64,000 bases of DNA from Aplectana chamaeleonis (GCA_029168955.1 JAPDOI010000267.1:744001-808000); one strand, 5' to 3'; shown: positions 20,138 to 33,200, counted from the first letter of the stretch. Program-made: numbers and translations. Notes: generated by a model not told the origin, from the sequence alone.

Positions 20138-20326
20138 GGTGCTATGTGGGAAGGGGGGCACTGTTGTATCGCACTTGGCCACGCCCATTTTTCCGTGCCG
20201 CAATGGCTGTCCTGATTTTGGCAGGGCAGGGAAACCCCGGGTAGGTGCTCAGATTTAGTGCGGCACAGTAAAATGGGCGTGGCCAAGTCCATCGCGCCAT
20301 AGTGCTCCCCCTTCCCACATAGCACC
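20138..20326. mobile_element. G-run palindromic MITE, second of a pair
   Basis: Same ends and core as 19937-20131, same orientation, separated from it by CTGTTC. The sequence CTGTTC also occurs just right of this copy (TGCTGTTC), which may be part of a 7-8 bp target duplication. The copies are near-identical, so insertion or duplication was recent. Confidence 0.75.
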
Positions 20327-20439
20327 TGCTGTTCATATTCTTCGAGGAAATTCTTCGAAACCCTCCTGTTTCAGCGGTGATGGAGGGGTTAGAAAAGCTA
20401 ATCGATATAACGAAAGGTGGTGAGTGAAACGGCCAATCC

Positions 20440-20540
20440 AAAGGGCGAAGGAAAATCGGGCTTTGGGTTCTGAAGTGATTGCCGGATTACGGTAGCCAAA
20501 ATACGCCGAAGTCCTACCATCAATGGCTTTACACTTTCTG
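20440..20540. repeat. Dispersed repeat, inverted partner of 19160-19275
   Basis: It carries CCAAAATACGCCGAAGTCCT and CTACCATCAATGGCTTTAC, matching other repeat copies in the window in inverted orientation. Confidence 0.4.
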
Positions 20541-20595
20541 TGAGAGCTCAATACAGATTGATCTTTTTTTTCTATCGACAAAGATGAATTCAAAC

Positions 20596-20924
20596 CAGGG
20601 TTGAGCAGGCCGTTGCGACCGGTGACCAAAATTTTACGACCCCCCTAGTGACCGAAATTTTTACGAACCTCCCCCCCCTGGGATGCTAAAATTTTCATGA
20701 CCAAGATTTTTGCGAACCCCCCCCCCCGAAGCTAATCTTCATTTGAACTGTTCAGAATTCATACGCGACTTGCTACTCCTGCCTCACTCTACCTTTGCGG
20801 GTGGTTTGGAGTAACCCCATTTTTTCGAAAATTTTACGAACCCCCCAAAATTTCATTTTTTTCGAAAATTTTCCGAAATTTTACGACCCCCAGTTGCGAC
20901 CGGTCGCAAGTCTGCCCAACCCTG
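20596..20924. mobile_element. hAT-like MITE with 8-bp TSD
   Basis: The ends are CAGGGTTGAGCAG and CTGCCCAACCCTG, with inner arms GCGACCGG/CCGGTCGC. ATTCAAAC (20588-20595) and ATTCAAAT (20925-20932) are the flanking 8 bp, one base apart. The interior has C-runs and repeated AAATTTTACGA motifs. Non-coding, 329 bp. Confidence 0.75.
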
Positions 20925-21475
20925 ATTCAAATCCTTTGTCTAATTCTAAAGGGCTTTAGTTGAATGAAAATAGGGGAGTACACCCTATTCCAATTCCTGC
21001 TCACATTCAGGGCAGTAAATTGATACCTAGCCAACTGATTATGCTCTTCCTCATCGAGTTCCAGCCTATTTCATCGTCGCTGTGATCGGATTTGTCCTGC
21101 CAAGAGGACGACCCATATTAGCACGCGTTCTATAAAGTCATGCAGGCAGAGGAGCATTCCAAATGACCAACGATTCGTCGCGCACCTTGTCGGGGGAAGT
21201 TGTCTACCCCTCTGCGGCTATGATTCCAACGGCTATGATTCCACTCGGGACCACTTAGATTGAATTGAGTAGCGTGGCTTGTCGAGCGGGAAAAAAGGGA
21301 CAACTCCTCCCTCTGTGTGTAGAGAGCCCCTATCCACACCTGGTCTGCCGACGTAGCCCTGGCTCACTGCTGCTCCTCCCGAGGAAAATGGCAACCGTAT
21401 GACATGATTGGATGTTCGTGTATTTGTGGAACGGATTGGATAAGGACCACATTTTTTCCTTTTTTAATGTTTAGC

Positions 21476-21967
21476 TTAAAGGCAGTGTTCACGTTGTTAA
21501 GGATTATTCTGTTTTTCCTCCTATATTGAAAACGGTCCCAATCTGATTCCAATGATGCCTCAGTAATCGTACAAGACCTTCCGGGAACGGGGTTATGGTC
21601 CCTCAAAAATTGAGCTAGGGAAGCATGGTGGACGAAATGTCCGAGGCTTGTAACTTCCGTCATTTGCAGCCGATGTATGCGAGCTGACCTGTGTGAAGAG
21701 AGATGTTGAGAATGAAGGGAAGAACGGGGCTATTGATCGGAAGCCATCACTGATCTCACGATCTCGAGTTTTCATTCGTTCATCAAGGGAGCGGATCTGG
21801 GGCACCAGGCGTGTCTGGGGCACCAAAACGCTTGTTTGTAGCCGTTATTTTGCCGCTCCTGACTTGTTTTCTACCGTTCTTTCGACTCTGGGAACCTAGG
21901 ATCCTTCTCGCCTATCATTTCACTGTGGAAAGTCAACGAGGATGATCATCGTGAACGCTGCCTTTAA
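21476..21967. mobile_element. TTAA-flanked MITE (piggyBac-like), copy 2
   Basis: TTAA (21476-21479) followed by AGGCAGTGTTCACG, and CGTGAACGCTGCCT followed by TTAA (21964-21967), give a perfect 4-bp TTAA duplication and 14-bp TIRs. The middle (about 21500-21780) matches the reverse complement of 26985-27180, the copy that breaks E2. No transposase. Confidence 0.8.
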
Positions 21968-22311
21968 TTGAGAGAAATAGGGCGTCTACAGATTCTGATC
22001 TGAAAAATCAACCCCTAGAAGGACATATGTCGCGACGTAAAGCTCTCCTATATGTACTTCAATGTCAGCATCTATTTTGCATTGAACCTGTGTACTTCGA
22101 ATTCTAGTATTACGGTCAACGCGCGCGCGAAATTTGAATGTCGGGAAATATGGAGCGAACCCTGCCGAAAACTCTTCAATGCATACGAAAATGCCTTTCG
22201 CACTACCTCAATGCCAGGAAAGATTGGAAAGAGCAAGTTTGAAAGGCACCAGGTTCTGACTTACGACATTCCTCAGTGTCTTCACTGCTATAGTTTTTCG
22301 TTTCGAAGAGC

Positions 22312-23373
22312 CACTCTAACGAGGGAAGTGTTTAGAGTGGTAAACGCATCTGCGAAAACGACCAGTATCGTTAGTATCTCTAGTGGCACAATAGTAAAAC
22401 TGCGCAGTATCCAGCCCCGAGCTGCAGGTTCGAACAAGTTATGAGCATTTTTAACCCTCGCGAAAAGGCAAGGACATCAGGCATTTTTTTTTGCAGTTTC
22501 AAAAAATTTTTTCGGATTTAGCTCAAAAGTTGTATGTAGGGGTAATCTAGGGTGGAGAACACGAATCTGGAGTCCATTTGTCGAAGTTTCGAGGTTTACT
22601 GTAGGTTACGGTAGGTAACATGTCATTTTGGGGGCAAAAGCCACCTCAGTATTTTGAAAATCGACAAACGGACGTTAAATTCGTATTCTCCACCCCGAAT
22701 AACCCCAGTATACAATTTTTGAGTAAAATCTGTGATTTCGACCAAACTACCGTATCTCACCGTAATCTACCGTAATTTGCAAAAAAATCGATAAAAAGGC
22801 TCCAGATTCGTGTTCAGCACTCAAATAATCCTCAGAGTGACAATTTGAGCAATATCTACCTTAGCGCTCCGAAAAAAGTTTCCCCGGTTGGGAAGCTTTG
22901 AACGAAATTAGCCGAAAACTTTGGAAAATCGACTAATGAACTGCAGATTCGTAATCAGCGCCCCAAAAACACCCTGGGAGAATTTCAAGTCAAATCTGGA
23001 ACATTTTTCTAATACGCTTCCAGAGCCCTCTAATCGGTATAAATATTCGCCCAACCGAAAATCTGTAAAGTCCAAAACGCATTGAGTCTGGACAAGGTAT
23101 GGAAAATGCGCCTTCACCCAAATTTTGCTCAGGGGTGTAGTTTTGGGCGCTGAACACATTTATGGGGTCGGTTTCCGAATTTTCGAAAGATTAAAGCTCT
23201 TTTTGGAGGATACAAAAAGCACAAAAGACTACCTTTTTAAGCTTGTAACATCTTGGAACCTGCAGCTCGGGGCTGGATACTGCGCAGTTTTACTATTGAG
23301 CCATTAGAGATACTAACGATACTAGTCGTTTTGTCAGATGCGTTTACCACTATAAACACTTCCCTTGTTAGTG
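22312..23373. mobile_element. CACTA-like element, copy C
   Basis: About 115 bp at 22312-22434 is inverted at 23258-23373 (GGGAAGTGTTTA, GTGGTAAACGCATCTG, CGTTAGTATCTCTA, GCGCAGTATCCAGCCCCGAG). The inner part (22490-23180) shares GGGTGGAGAACACGAATCTG and TACCGTAATCTACCGTAAT-like motifs with copies A and B. A 130-codon frame at 22052-22444 overlaps the left TIR and has no recognised domain. Confidence 0.7.
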
Positions 23374-23990
23374 GGAAAATCTACATCTGCATCTCATGCA
23401 AAAAAGTAAGGGAATAATTGCTGGTTGAGAGTTATACTGCATCGCCAAGGATAAAGGTTTGCATCGCATGGCCAAATGAGGCAATCATTGAAATTTACTA
23501 GCGTTTGATTTTTAGAATAACTACGCATTCCATGTGGTTTGTTAGCGATAATGTCTTGAGTGACCCAGGCTTGCTGAAAATTGATTGACTCTTCATTTCT
23601 CATACGTTTTAAAACTGCGAAGTACTCATAGACTTCTCAAAATAGTTGATCCATCTTTTTCAACGAGAAAAGGTTCAATTGGCGTATCAATCAAGTAGGT
23701 TTACTAGTTACAAATTCAATTCATAGTTGAATAATCCACATATATATGCACAAGGATTATGGAGATTTCCTTGACTAAGCTTCGTGGATGATTTGCTTCA
23801 GCCACGTGAATGCGCTCCGGTGACAGCGGCGTGGGGACGAGCTTACCACTGCCTCCGCGTCTCTGCCTCGCTCCAGCCCCAACCGGCCTAAACGTCCGCC
23901 ACCCAATAAGAGAAACAAGAAATGAGAATGTATGTTAAAATAACAAAAAAAACAATAATGCTGATACGAATCGCACGCGGCCGCCGCGCC
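23374..23990. other. Unassigned spacer
   Basis: No gene was recognised. The segment at about 23820-23915 is weakly inverted with respect to 5630-5710. Confidence 0.3.
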
Positions 23991-23994
23991 GCCT

Positions 23995-24415
23995 GCTCTC
24001 CCCTAGCGGCGCGGCAGCACCCAGGCGGCGGCCGCGCGCGGCGCCGTTGGATGATTTGGAGCAGAAAAACTCTAAACGCATCGCGACGCAGCGAGGCGGC
24101 GCCGCTTGATCGATGTGGCTGTATTGCATCTCGCCGGGCCGCGGCGGAAGTATAAACGACGCCTTAAGGGGCGAACAGACTCCTGCCGCTGAAAGGCGCG
24201 GCAGCATGCAGTTGAGGAGTATCGATCATGCGCCACCACACGATCGATTCCCTTCCATTGCATGCTGCCGCGCCTTTCAGCGGTGGGAGTCTATTGGGCC
24301 CCTTACAGAGATGCACTGTGACGCGCCGCTCGGCGGCGGGAATATAAACGACCCCTTACTGTAGGATTGCACCTCGCCGCGCCGCTACGAGGCGGGAGTA
24401 TAAAGGACGCCTTAG
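23995..24415. mobile_element. Cluster of GC-rich Harbinger-like MITEs
   Basis: A complete element at 24168-24307 has ends GGGGCGAACAGACTCC and GGGAGTCTATTGGGCCCC beside TTAA/TTA, and arms CTGAAAGGCGCGGCAGCATG in both orientations. It sits inside family pieces ending AAGTATAAACGACGCCTTAA (left) and AATATAAACGACCCCTTA and GTATAAAGGACGCCTTAG (right). The arrangement is nested insertion of a family into itself. Confidence 0.55.
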
Positions 24416-24639
24416 TGAATTTGGCGGGGTTTACTGCATTATCCCTGTTCAGGGTCCAGCATGGCGATATAACCGGTTCATCGAGACTGGGTCCCCCTCC
24501 CCTCCAGCTTGGACAGTAGCGCCCCCCCCCCCCACCCCAGATTTATGCTTGACTGTGCAACCAAAATGTTCGGGGAAATGTACTATCGCTCTCGGAGCCA
24601 AATTCCGGTGCGCTTTTGCGGACAACGGCTGCTGCCGAG

Positions 24640-27600
24640 ATGTCGTACGTTCGTGCCGTGACAGTGTGGAGGAAAGTGCAAACCGACGTGCAAACCGACG
24701 TCAATCCCTCCGTGGAGAGGGTTTTTGTCATGGGAGAGGTGCTGGCTGGCCGAAGCTCTCCTGAAGATCCTACTACAAAGAGCCGGCGTCGAGAGGAACC
24801 CAGGACCCGCTCAGAAGAAGAAGGAGTACCCATGTGCCACATGCGAAAGAAATGTCAATTGGAATGGAACCAGTGTCCAGTGTTTCGGATGCCAAACGTT
24901 GGGTGCACTTCTCTTGTTCGGGTCTCAGTTCTGTGAGGCACCACGATTCCTCCTTTCGTTGTATTGTGTGCTCCGCCTCCAGTAACCCTAATTCCTCATC
25001 TACCAACCGCCCCCTCTTTATTGTTCACATAAATCTCAACGGCCTTCGCGCCAAGCTCTCTGAACTATCTCTCTTCGCCCGTACTCATCACCCGGATGTT
25101 ATCATGGTTCAGGAAAAAGAACTCTCTCCCTCTGCTACCTTTCGACATCCAAACATCCCGGGCTACACTGCTTATCATACTCCTAGGTCATCTCAAGGAG
25201 GCGGAGTCTCTACTTTTGTTCTGTCCTCTCTTCCCTCTCACATCATTCCAAACACTCCAGTGGATGGCAGGCACTGTCGAGTACATCCCCATCCATCTAC
25301 CTCTAAAAACACCACTTTCTCTTTTTAATATATACATTCCTCCATCTACATCCTGTCCACCAACATACAATCCTATCCCTCTACTCGAGCAGCTGTATGA
25401 CTGCTCTCTATCTCCCTCAATTGTCTTTGCGGGTGACTTCAATGCTCACACGTTCTGCTCGTCGCTCGACTTTGATGCTAGAGGAAGTGACGTCGAAGAA
25501 TGGGCGGAGGAGTGCGACCTGGTCATTCTAAACGATGATCAGCCCACTCGTCTCCCTGCCAACGGCCGATCATCTAGCCCAGACATCTCCCTCGTCTCTT
25601 CTAATCTCTCTAATGCTTGCTCTTGGTCAACATCCACAACTCTTTCCTGCGATCACATTCCTTTGTCGATATTGATCTCTCTAACTCTCTTGCTCCATAT
25701 ACAGGTGTTCGTCATCATTCTTATCTTAATTTAGGCCTTGCAGACTGGAGCCTGTTCAGGAAGGTTGCGCTTCGCCATGCGGCCGGTTATCCGTGGAATG
25801 GCGACGTACACCAGAAGGAGCGCCACCTATTTGATGCTATCTTGAAGGCTATGAAAGCTGCGATCCCTGAAGGTCGCGTCAAGACCTTCTCTCCCAATGT
25901 CACCAGGGAGACACTGCAGAAGATAAGAACAAGGGACGCAAAGAGAGCTGCAGATCACCTTGACCCAGACATCGCAGAGCTGGATAACGAGATCAGGAGG
26001 GACCTTGACAGACACAAGAAGGAAACTTGGGAAAAGTTCACTGAGAAGATGAACTTCAGAAGTGATGCAGCAGCAACGTGGAAGGCTTTGAAAAGGATCT
26101 CCGGAAAGTTCACCTCCGCCAACAATTCGACGATTGAATTTGAAGGTGGAGTCTTCAAGTCAGGGAAAGAGGCCGCAAATGCTCTCGGGAAGCATTTTTC
26201 ATCACTAGAACCAAGAGAGAGAAGCAGAACAGAATAAATGTGCGGGAACTCTGTAAATTGCCACTCTTGGCTGAAGATGAAGCAGTCACACCCGCTCAGG
26301 TCGAGAAGGTGATAAAGGAGATGAGTAACTCGAAGGCTGTAGGGCCAGATGGTTTGAGCCCAGCAGTCCTCAAGAGACTGCCCAATGAACTTCTGCCCCT
26401 TCTCGCTGACGTCATTAATACTTCGTTTCGCACATGTACATTACCCCAAAATTGGAAAGTCGCTCGTGTGATACCACTGCCGAAGCCGGGAAAGTCACCA
26501 TCCACGGCTAATGGGTACCGGCCGATCAGTCTGCTCTCACCCATTGCCAAAGTTGCCGAAAAACTGGTTGTGGAGGAGCTGGCCGAACACAACAACAAGC
26601 AACAGTATCAGCATGGTTTCCGTAAATTACATTCCACCACTACGGCCTTGTTGGAAATTGTGAGCTATGTTCTGGACGGCTTCAATGCCATGAAACCCCA
26701 ACGTACTGTTGGTGTGGCCCTCGACTTAGAGGCACAGTCCAAGCTCAGGGGCGAAATCTGAGATTTCCGAGATTCCCACATATTTTGGAAGTAGACCCAC
26801 CCCATATGGCACCTGCCAAGTGCGAGCTCTCGATTCCTCCGAATAAGCGAGATATAGGAGGAAGCCTCCCTGTGGCGCCCACACTCGGAAGCCACTTTGG
26901 CACGCCCCTTTTACGATCTTTCGAGCTCAACAGTGGCAGGATGAGCGATAGTTTTCGAGCAGTAGCCCCGTTCTTCCCTTCATTCTCAGCCTCTCTCTTT
27001 ATTCAGGTCGGCTCGCATACATCGGTGGCAAATGACGGAAGTTACAAGCCCCGGACAACTCGTCCACCATGCTTCCGTAGCTAATTTTTCGGGGGACCAT
27101 AACTCCGTTCCCAGAAGGTCTTGTACGATTCCATAGACATCATTGAAATCAGCGTGGGACCGTTTTCAAAATAGGCTAAAAACAGAAAAACGATTCTGAG
27201 GTTGGACTGTGCCTTTAACAAAGGCATATGACACTGTCAATCTTGGCCTACTATCAGAGAGTCTGTTGAAGTCTACCATTAAGCCATGGCAGAAGCGGTG
27301 ATAACTGCCTTGACTAAAGGACGTCGGGCAAATTTGCTATCCCAGCGACATGTTTCCAATAGCATCCCCATCGCCGCTGGTGTCCCGCAAGGAGGAGTTT
27401 TATCGCCTGCACTTTTTAGTTTGTATCTAGAAGATCTGCCCGTTCCCCCTCAAGACATCATCGTTGCATACGCGGATGATATTACTATTCTACGCCGAGA
27501 TCGCGACATTAAGGTAGCCGCCAGTAAGATCAATGACTACTTGATCGAGTTGAAATGTTTCTTCGATCGCAAAATGCTCACAGTCTCTGCCTCCAAATCA

Positions 27601-28520
27601 TCCGTCACCGTCTTTTTCACTGATAATGCAGAGCACAGTGCCCATCCTATGGTGAAGTGGGACGAAACTCAATTGCAGGCCACCCGATTCCCCAAACTAC
27701 TTGGACTCGTGTTGGATCCTTCGTTGAAGTTCCATAAGAACACCGAGCAGAAGCAAGCCACAGTGAAAACAAGACTCAACGTCCTGGGGATGCAATAAAG
27801 AAACGATCCTGACCACGTATAAGGCTATTGTGCAACCCGTCTTGGAGTATGCTGCGCCAGTCTGGCAGCACATCGTGTCGGACACCTCTTGGTCCAAGCT
27901 GCAGCGCCTCCAAAATTGTGCTCTGCGAATTGCAGCAGGCTGTTCTAAAAGCTCTCCAATAGAGCACTTACACGCCGAAGCTCGCATATTGCCAGTTAGA
28001 GACCACTGCCAACTCCAGGCGCAACAAATGTACATTAACATCGTGAAGCAGCCGAATCATCCATCGCGAAGAGTACTAAACCCGGTAAGAGAGAGAGAGA
28101 TGTATCAGAGAGCCTTTCGCTGATGCTCCGTCGAAAATAGATGTGCAGAGATGGACCGAAGCACAACAAGAACGCCTCCGTCTCTTGTGCGCGGAGCATA
28201 CCCGATTCGTGAAGGAACACTTGAGCAGAGTTGCCATAAACTCCATCCTTGGAGTCGCACCTCCGAAGGTCAGCGAGACAGAGATGGGACTTGGCAGGCG
28301 TGTCAGGTGCATCCTTGCATCGTTACGCTGTGGACACTCCCCCATGCTTATGTCATATTTGCATAGGATTGACAGCAGCAAACCTGACGAGTGTCCTGAT
28401 TGCGGTAGTCAAGGGCATACTACTGCGCACCTGTTCAATTGCCCGAAAAGACCGACTACATTGACGACAATGGATCTGTGGACGAACCCAGTGCTAGTGG
28501 CCGAGTTTCTGAACCTATGA
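24640..28520 (+). pseudogene. E2 polyprotein remnant (2A, PHD, EN, RT)
   Basis: The reading frame is broken at least seven times but every domain can be followed. GVERNPGP lies at about 24787-24810, the PHD finger at 24829-24975, endonuclease from ILVN-type residues (25022) to AGDFNAH (25429), and SCDH at about 25650. RT continues with GPDGLSPA (26343) and stops at the MITE inside the LDLTKA box (26726). It resumes at 27219, followed by GVPQGGVLSP (27380) and YADD (about 27468). The segment after 27795 has lost the LGGTSWGSS region. The C-end CPDCGSQGH...H...C zinc motif is at about 28390-28443. Clearly dead. Confidence 0.85.
26726..27218 (-). mobile_element. TTAA MITE inserted in the E2 RT gene
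   Basis: TTAG (26726-26729) and TTAA (27215-27218) flank the insertion. The ends are GAGGCACAGTCCAAGCTCAG and GAGGTTGGACTGTGCCT. The RT sequence reads straight across if the element and one TTAA copy are left out, so the target was a TTAA in the codons of LT within LDLTKA. The left TTAA has since mutated to TTAG. The interior matches 21500-21780 in reverse. The direct reading of an empty site makes the target duplication secure. Confidence 0.85.
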
Positions 28521-28561
28521 CAGAACCCCTCTCTGTGGCTGCAAAGAAGAAGAAGAAGAAG

Positions 28562-30069
28562 CAATCAGGCAGAGGCAATTGTATTTGATATTGAGCAGTG
28601 ATATATAACAGCACACAAACAAGGCTAACATGTAACACAGAAGAGAAATGAGGGTACAGTGTATTACAAGACAGACCTGGTTTTGAAAAGAGGCTACTAA
28701 AGTCTTCCGCGTACGCGAAGCGTTTGTTGGATTGGAGCGCGACGACAGCACAAATGTTAACCCCTGGGTAAACCTTAACCATAGGCGGTCAAGCAGTAAC
28801 GGTGTGAAAAGTTGATAGACAAGCTAAAGTTATACTAGTACACTCTTTCAAGTTTTTCGAACTTCGCCTTTAAATGTGGATGGATGCGTTGTGGTAGTTC
28901 AGTGGAGTCCACCGATTCCCACAACGGTTAACACAACGTGAAACGGGTTTGGCTAACTCTAGTTTTTTAAACTCATTTAACTCATGGGTGTGTTTTATAT
29001 CAATGTGAGCAGAATTTAATAAGGATTTCTATTTGTTTTTCAAAATTTGAAAAATCGGAAAATAAAACATAGTTTGGCGTTGTGGAAAAATTTTTATCTA
29101 CGAAAAATCGCGATAAGTCTCTCAAACCTCGAGCGTAACTGAGGTGAGAGGTTATCTTAGACCCTAAATGTAGGTAAGATGTTACTAATAGGGTATTTAC
29201 TCAATTTTATATGCTAACACTTCATTTTGTTGCGTGCACATTGCATCTAATTGCCCTAATTGATCTAACTGCAGACGCAGTATTCATTTCATTTCTTGAT
29301 TTTGAACCCCATTTTTGATTTCGAACTATTTTCTGACTCATCTCGCCTTTAGAGCATAGAGTCCACTGAAGAGTGCAAAGAAGGCGGATAAAAGACGTGT
29401 TTCCTATTCTGCTACCGCTTCCCTATATAGTGTACCTATCACACTCGATTATTCCAGATGTTTGTAAGGCTCTGGGATCTCTCCACTTAGAGAGATGGTG
29501 GCTCATGGCGAGAGGCAGAATCACAGGCTCAAATCTATAGAGGAGAGGCGCATCCGATCCGCTACCTGCAAAGCCAGAATCTTCAACGTCGTCATTCTAT
29601 GCGACGATCAAAATCAATGACTTACATAACAGTCATTCAGGAAATATTTTATACTTCCCTCACAAATCACACAAAATTTTAACATTGCTTTTTTATTCCA
29701 TACATTTGAAAACAGAAACACTACACAAAACAACATTCAATACGTTTATTAAATCTTCTCGATCTTAACCAAGAAGTTATTAATGCTGCTCTAATGATGA
29801 CAAAGGTCAGCATCAAGTTTTGTTCACACCACATGCAAACGTGGTCGACCTTGGACCAATGTAAATTGCTAACCAACTCAAAAGCAGGTCATTATTTTAT
29901 CACACCGAACCGTCAATGTCAAAAATTTGATAGAACTACCCCGGAACTCGTCAGCAAGGAGAGTAGCTCTATTAGATATTGAATTGGACTACCTAATAAA
30001 GTTCTGAAAAGGTGTCTTATGATTTCCGACCACTTCCGAAAATTTTCATTTGTCGTCCAATTTTTTGCG
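28562..30069. other. 1.5 kb with no recognised gene
   Basis: I see no protein domain, no TIR pair and no RNA gene. Composition is AT-rich with a few direct AAATTTGAAAA runs. It may hold introns or regulatory DNA, but nothing supports that. Confidence 0.35.
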
Positions 30070-30226
30070 ACCCCCCGTTGTGGAATTCACAACCCCGCTT
30101 CACCCTGCTACGAAGTGGAGATAAACGGAAGAATCCTCCACAAGCATGCAAACCAATTGAGAAGAAGTAATGGAATGACGACGTATTCCTTCTTCTTCTT
30201 CTTCTGCAGCCTCAAAGTGGTTTTTG

Positions 30227-33200
30227 TCATAGGTTGAGGAACTGGGCGGCCTTCACAGGATTCGTCCAAAGGTCCATTGTTGTTAAGGAGGTAGGTCTCT
30301 CCGGGCACGTGAACAAGTGCGCCGCGTCGTGTCCGGGAGCGCCACAGTCCGGGCATGCGTCTGGTCGGCTACTGTCGATCTTGTTGACGTAAGACATGAG
30401 CAGAATAGAGTGACCGCAGCGCAGCGATGCAAGAGCACATCTGGCTCGTCTGCCGAGTTGAGACTCGGACTCGCAAACCCGAGGCGGCACCGTTCCCAAG
30501 ATAGGGTTCACAGCCGCCTTTGCTAGATATCCTCGAACAAACTGGGTGTGCTCCTCACGCAGAAGACGAAGCCTTTCCATGTTGGAGTCGGCCCATCTCT
30601 GTACATCAACTTTACGAGGAGCATCGGCGAACGGCGTCCTAATCGACCTCTCTCTTATGGGCTTCATGATTCTCTTTGACGGATGATTCGGCTGCCTCAG
30701 AACATTAATATACATCTGCTGTGCCTGGAGTTCACAATGCTCCTTGACCGGCAATATGCAGGCCTCCGCGTGAAGATGCTCCACCGGGGAGCTCCTTGCA
30801 CAACCGGTAGCAATTCTAAGCGCAGCATTCTGTACACGCTGCAGCTTATTCCAGGAGCTGTCAGACACCAGGTGCTGCCACACTGGTGCCGCATATTCCA
30901 GAGCCGGCTGAAGTATTGCTCTGTAGGTTCTCAATATAGTATCTCGGCTGCTACCCCATGATGTTCCTCCGAGAGCTCTCAAGATATTAAGCCTAGCCTT
31001 GACGACTGTTTGTTTCTGTTCCGCGTTTTTGTGGAACTTCAGTGAGGGATCAAGAATAAGGCCAAGCAGCTTGGGAATTTTGCTGCTGGCAACAGGTCAC
31101 CATCCCATTTGACATCTGGATGGGCACTGTGTTCCTTGGTGTTTGTTGTGAACACTGAAACCGAGGACTTTGCGGCAGAGACTGTGAGCATCATTTTATC
31201 GAGGAAGAGCTTCAACTCGACGAGATAGGCGCTGATCTTGTTAGCGGCTATCTGCAGGTCACGATCCTGGCACATGATGGTGATGTCGTCGGCATACACA
31301 ACAATCCTTACATCAATGGGAGGCTCGGGGATGGCCTCCAGAAACAAGCGGAATAGGGCAGGGGACAACACCGCGCCTTGCGGAACACCGGCTGCTATTG
31401 AATGCTATCCGGATACATGATTCTGGAACAGAACGAACCTTAGCACGGCGGCCTTTGGTGAACGCTGCAATCCATCGCTTCTGCCATGATGGTAGCCACG
31501 ACTTGAGCAGTTTCTCGGACAGCAGTCCCAAGTTAACAGAGTCAAACGCTTTGCTCAGGTCGAGGGCGACGGCCACCGTTCTCAGGGGCTTTCTCATGTT
31601 GAACCCATCGACCGCAAAGCTCACGATCTCCAATAGAGCTGTAGTAGTGGGAGTGGAAGTTTCCTGAACCCATGCTGATGCTGCTGTCGCTCATTTTGAT
31701 CAGCCAGGTCCGTCACGATCAACTTTTCAGCTAATTTAGCGACGGGCGATAACAGGCTTATTGGTCGAAAGCCCTTTGCCGTGCTTTGGGACTTGCCTGG
31801 CTTTGGCAACGGTATCACATTGGCTGTCTTCCAAGCTTGGGGTAGAGTGCAGGTTCGGAAAGAAGTGTTAATGATATCTGCAAGCATCGGTAGAAGTTCC
31901 GTGGGAAGCTTCTTCAGGATGGCTGGGGAGATACCGTCAGGTCCGATAGCCTTCGAATTCCGCATTTCTTTGACAGCCTTCTCTACTTGTGTGAGAGTAA
32001 AGGCCTCAGATGCGTTCATAAGCGGCAACCGGCTCAGCTCTCTAACCGTGACTCTGTTTTGCACGCCTCGCTTGGTACGTGTGATGAAAAAATTCTTGCC
32101 GAGTGCGTAAGCAGCCGCTTTCCCTGATTTGAAGACGTTCTCCTCGAACTCAATAGCGGAGCTCATCGGGGGAGCGGACCTTCCGGAAATTTTTCTCAAC
32201 ACTTTCCACGTCGTAGTTCCGTCCGCCTTGAAATTCAGCTTTTCAGTGAACTTCTCCCAGCATTCCCTCTTGTTCTTATCCAGATCCTGCTTGATCTCAT
32301 TATCCAGCACAGCAATCTCCGGGTCTAGATGGTCCGCGGCTCTCTTCTCATCTCTGGTTCTTATCTTCTGCAGTATTTCCCTGCTGACATTTGGAAAAAA
32401 GGTCTTGACACGACCCTCAGGAATTGCTGCTTTCATGGCCTTGCGGATGGCACTTGTTAGATGGCGCTCTTTCTGATGAACATCACCATTCCATGGGAAG
32501 TCGACCGCATGGCGGAGTGCAACATCTCTGAACAGGGTCCAGTCTGCTAGGCCTAAATTAAGATAAGTACGATGACGAAAACCAGAGTAAAAGGGGCAAG
32601 AGAGTCAGAGAGATCAATATAGACAAAGACGGGAATGTGATCACTGGAGAGAGTTGTGGATGTGGACCACGTGCAAGCATTAGAGAGATTGGATGACACA
32701 AGAGAGATATCTGGGCTAGAAGGTCGGCCGTTGGCAGGGGAGACGAGTGGGCTGGTCATCATTGAGGATAACCAGGTCACACTCCTCAGCCCATTCTTCG
32801 ACATCTTCCCCTCTAGCGTCAGAATCAAGAGCGGAACAGAACGAGTGAGCATTGAAGTCACCCGCAAAGACAGCTGAATGGGACAGTGAGCGATCGTGCA
32901 ACGGCTTAAGGAGGGAATAGGATTATAAGAGGGGGAAAAGGTGATATAGGAGGAATATATATGTTGAATAGAGATAAAGGGGTTTTGAGGGGGAGGTGGA
33001 CAGGAATGTACTCGAGAGTACCGTCCTTAGGAGTATTAGGGATAATATAAGAAGGTAAGGCAGATTGCACGAAAGTAGACACTCCGCCCCCAAGAGCTGT
33101 CCTTGGCATGTGATAGGCGGTGTAGCCCGGAATGTTAGGTTGGGGATAAGTGGTAGATGGAGAGAGCTTGGTTTCTTGAACCATGATAACATCCGGGTGA

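Larger units (their letters stand above)
24631..28561 (+). mobile_element. Non-LTR retrotransposon E2, with a MITE insertion
   Basis: It starts GCTGCCGAGATGTCG and ends GCTGCAAAGAAGAAGAAGAA. Without the 489-bp insertion at 26726-27218 it is about 3.44 kb, so it is full length. No matching target duplication was found at its ends, unlike E1, E3, E4, E5 and E7. The 5' end has lost the P4 3' strand of the ribozyme by a local rearrangement that duplicates GTGCAAACCGACGT, and one P1 pair is broken (GACAGU). It forms a subgroup separate from E1/E3/E7 and from E4/E5. Confidence 0.85.

Noticed and set aside
22052..22444. 130-codon frame MYFNVSIYF
   Set aside because: Its second half is the TIR of the CACTA-like copy C and it has no recognised domain. 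A host exon cannot be excluded but is not supported.
24631..28561. Target-site duplication for E2
   Set aside because: No matching 8-20 bp direct repeat was found outside its two ends; later deletion or recombination may have removed it.
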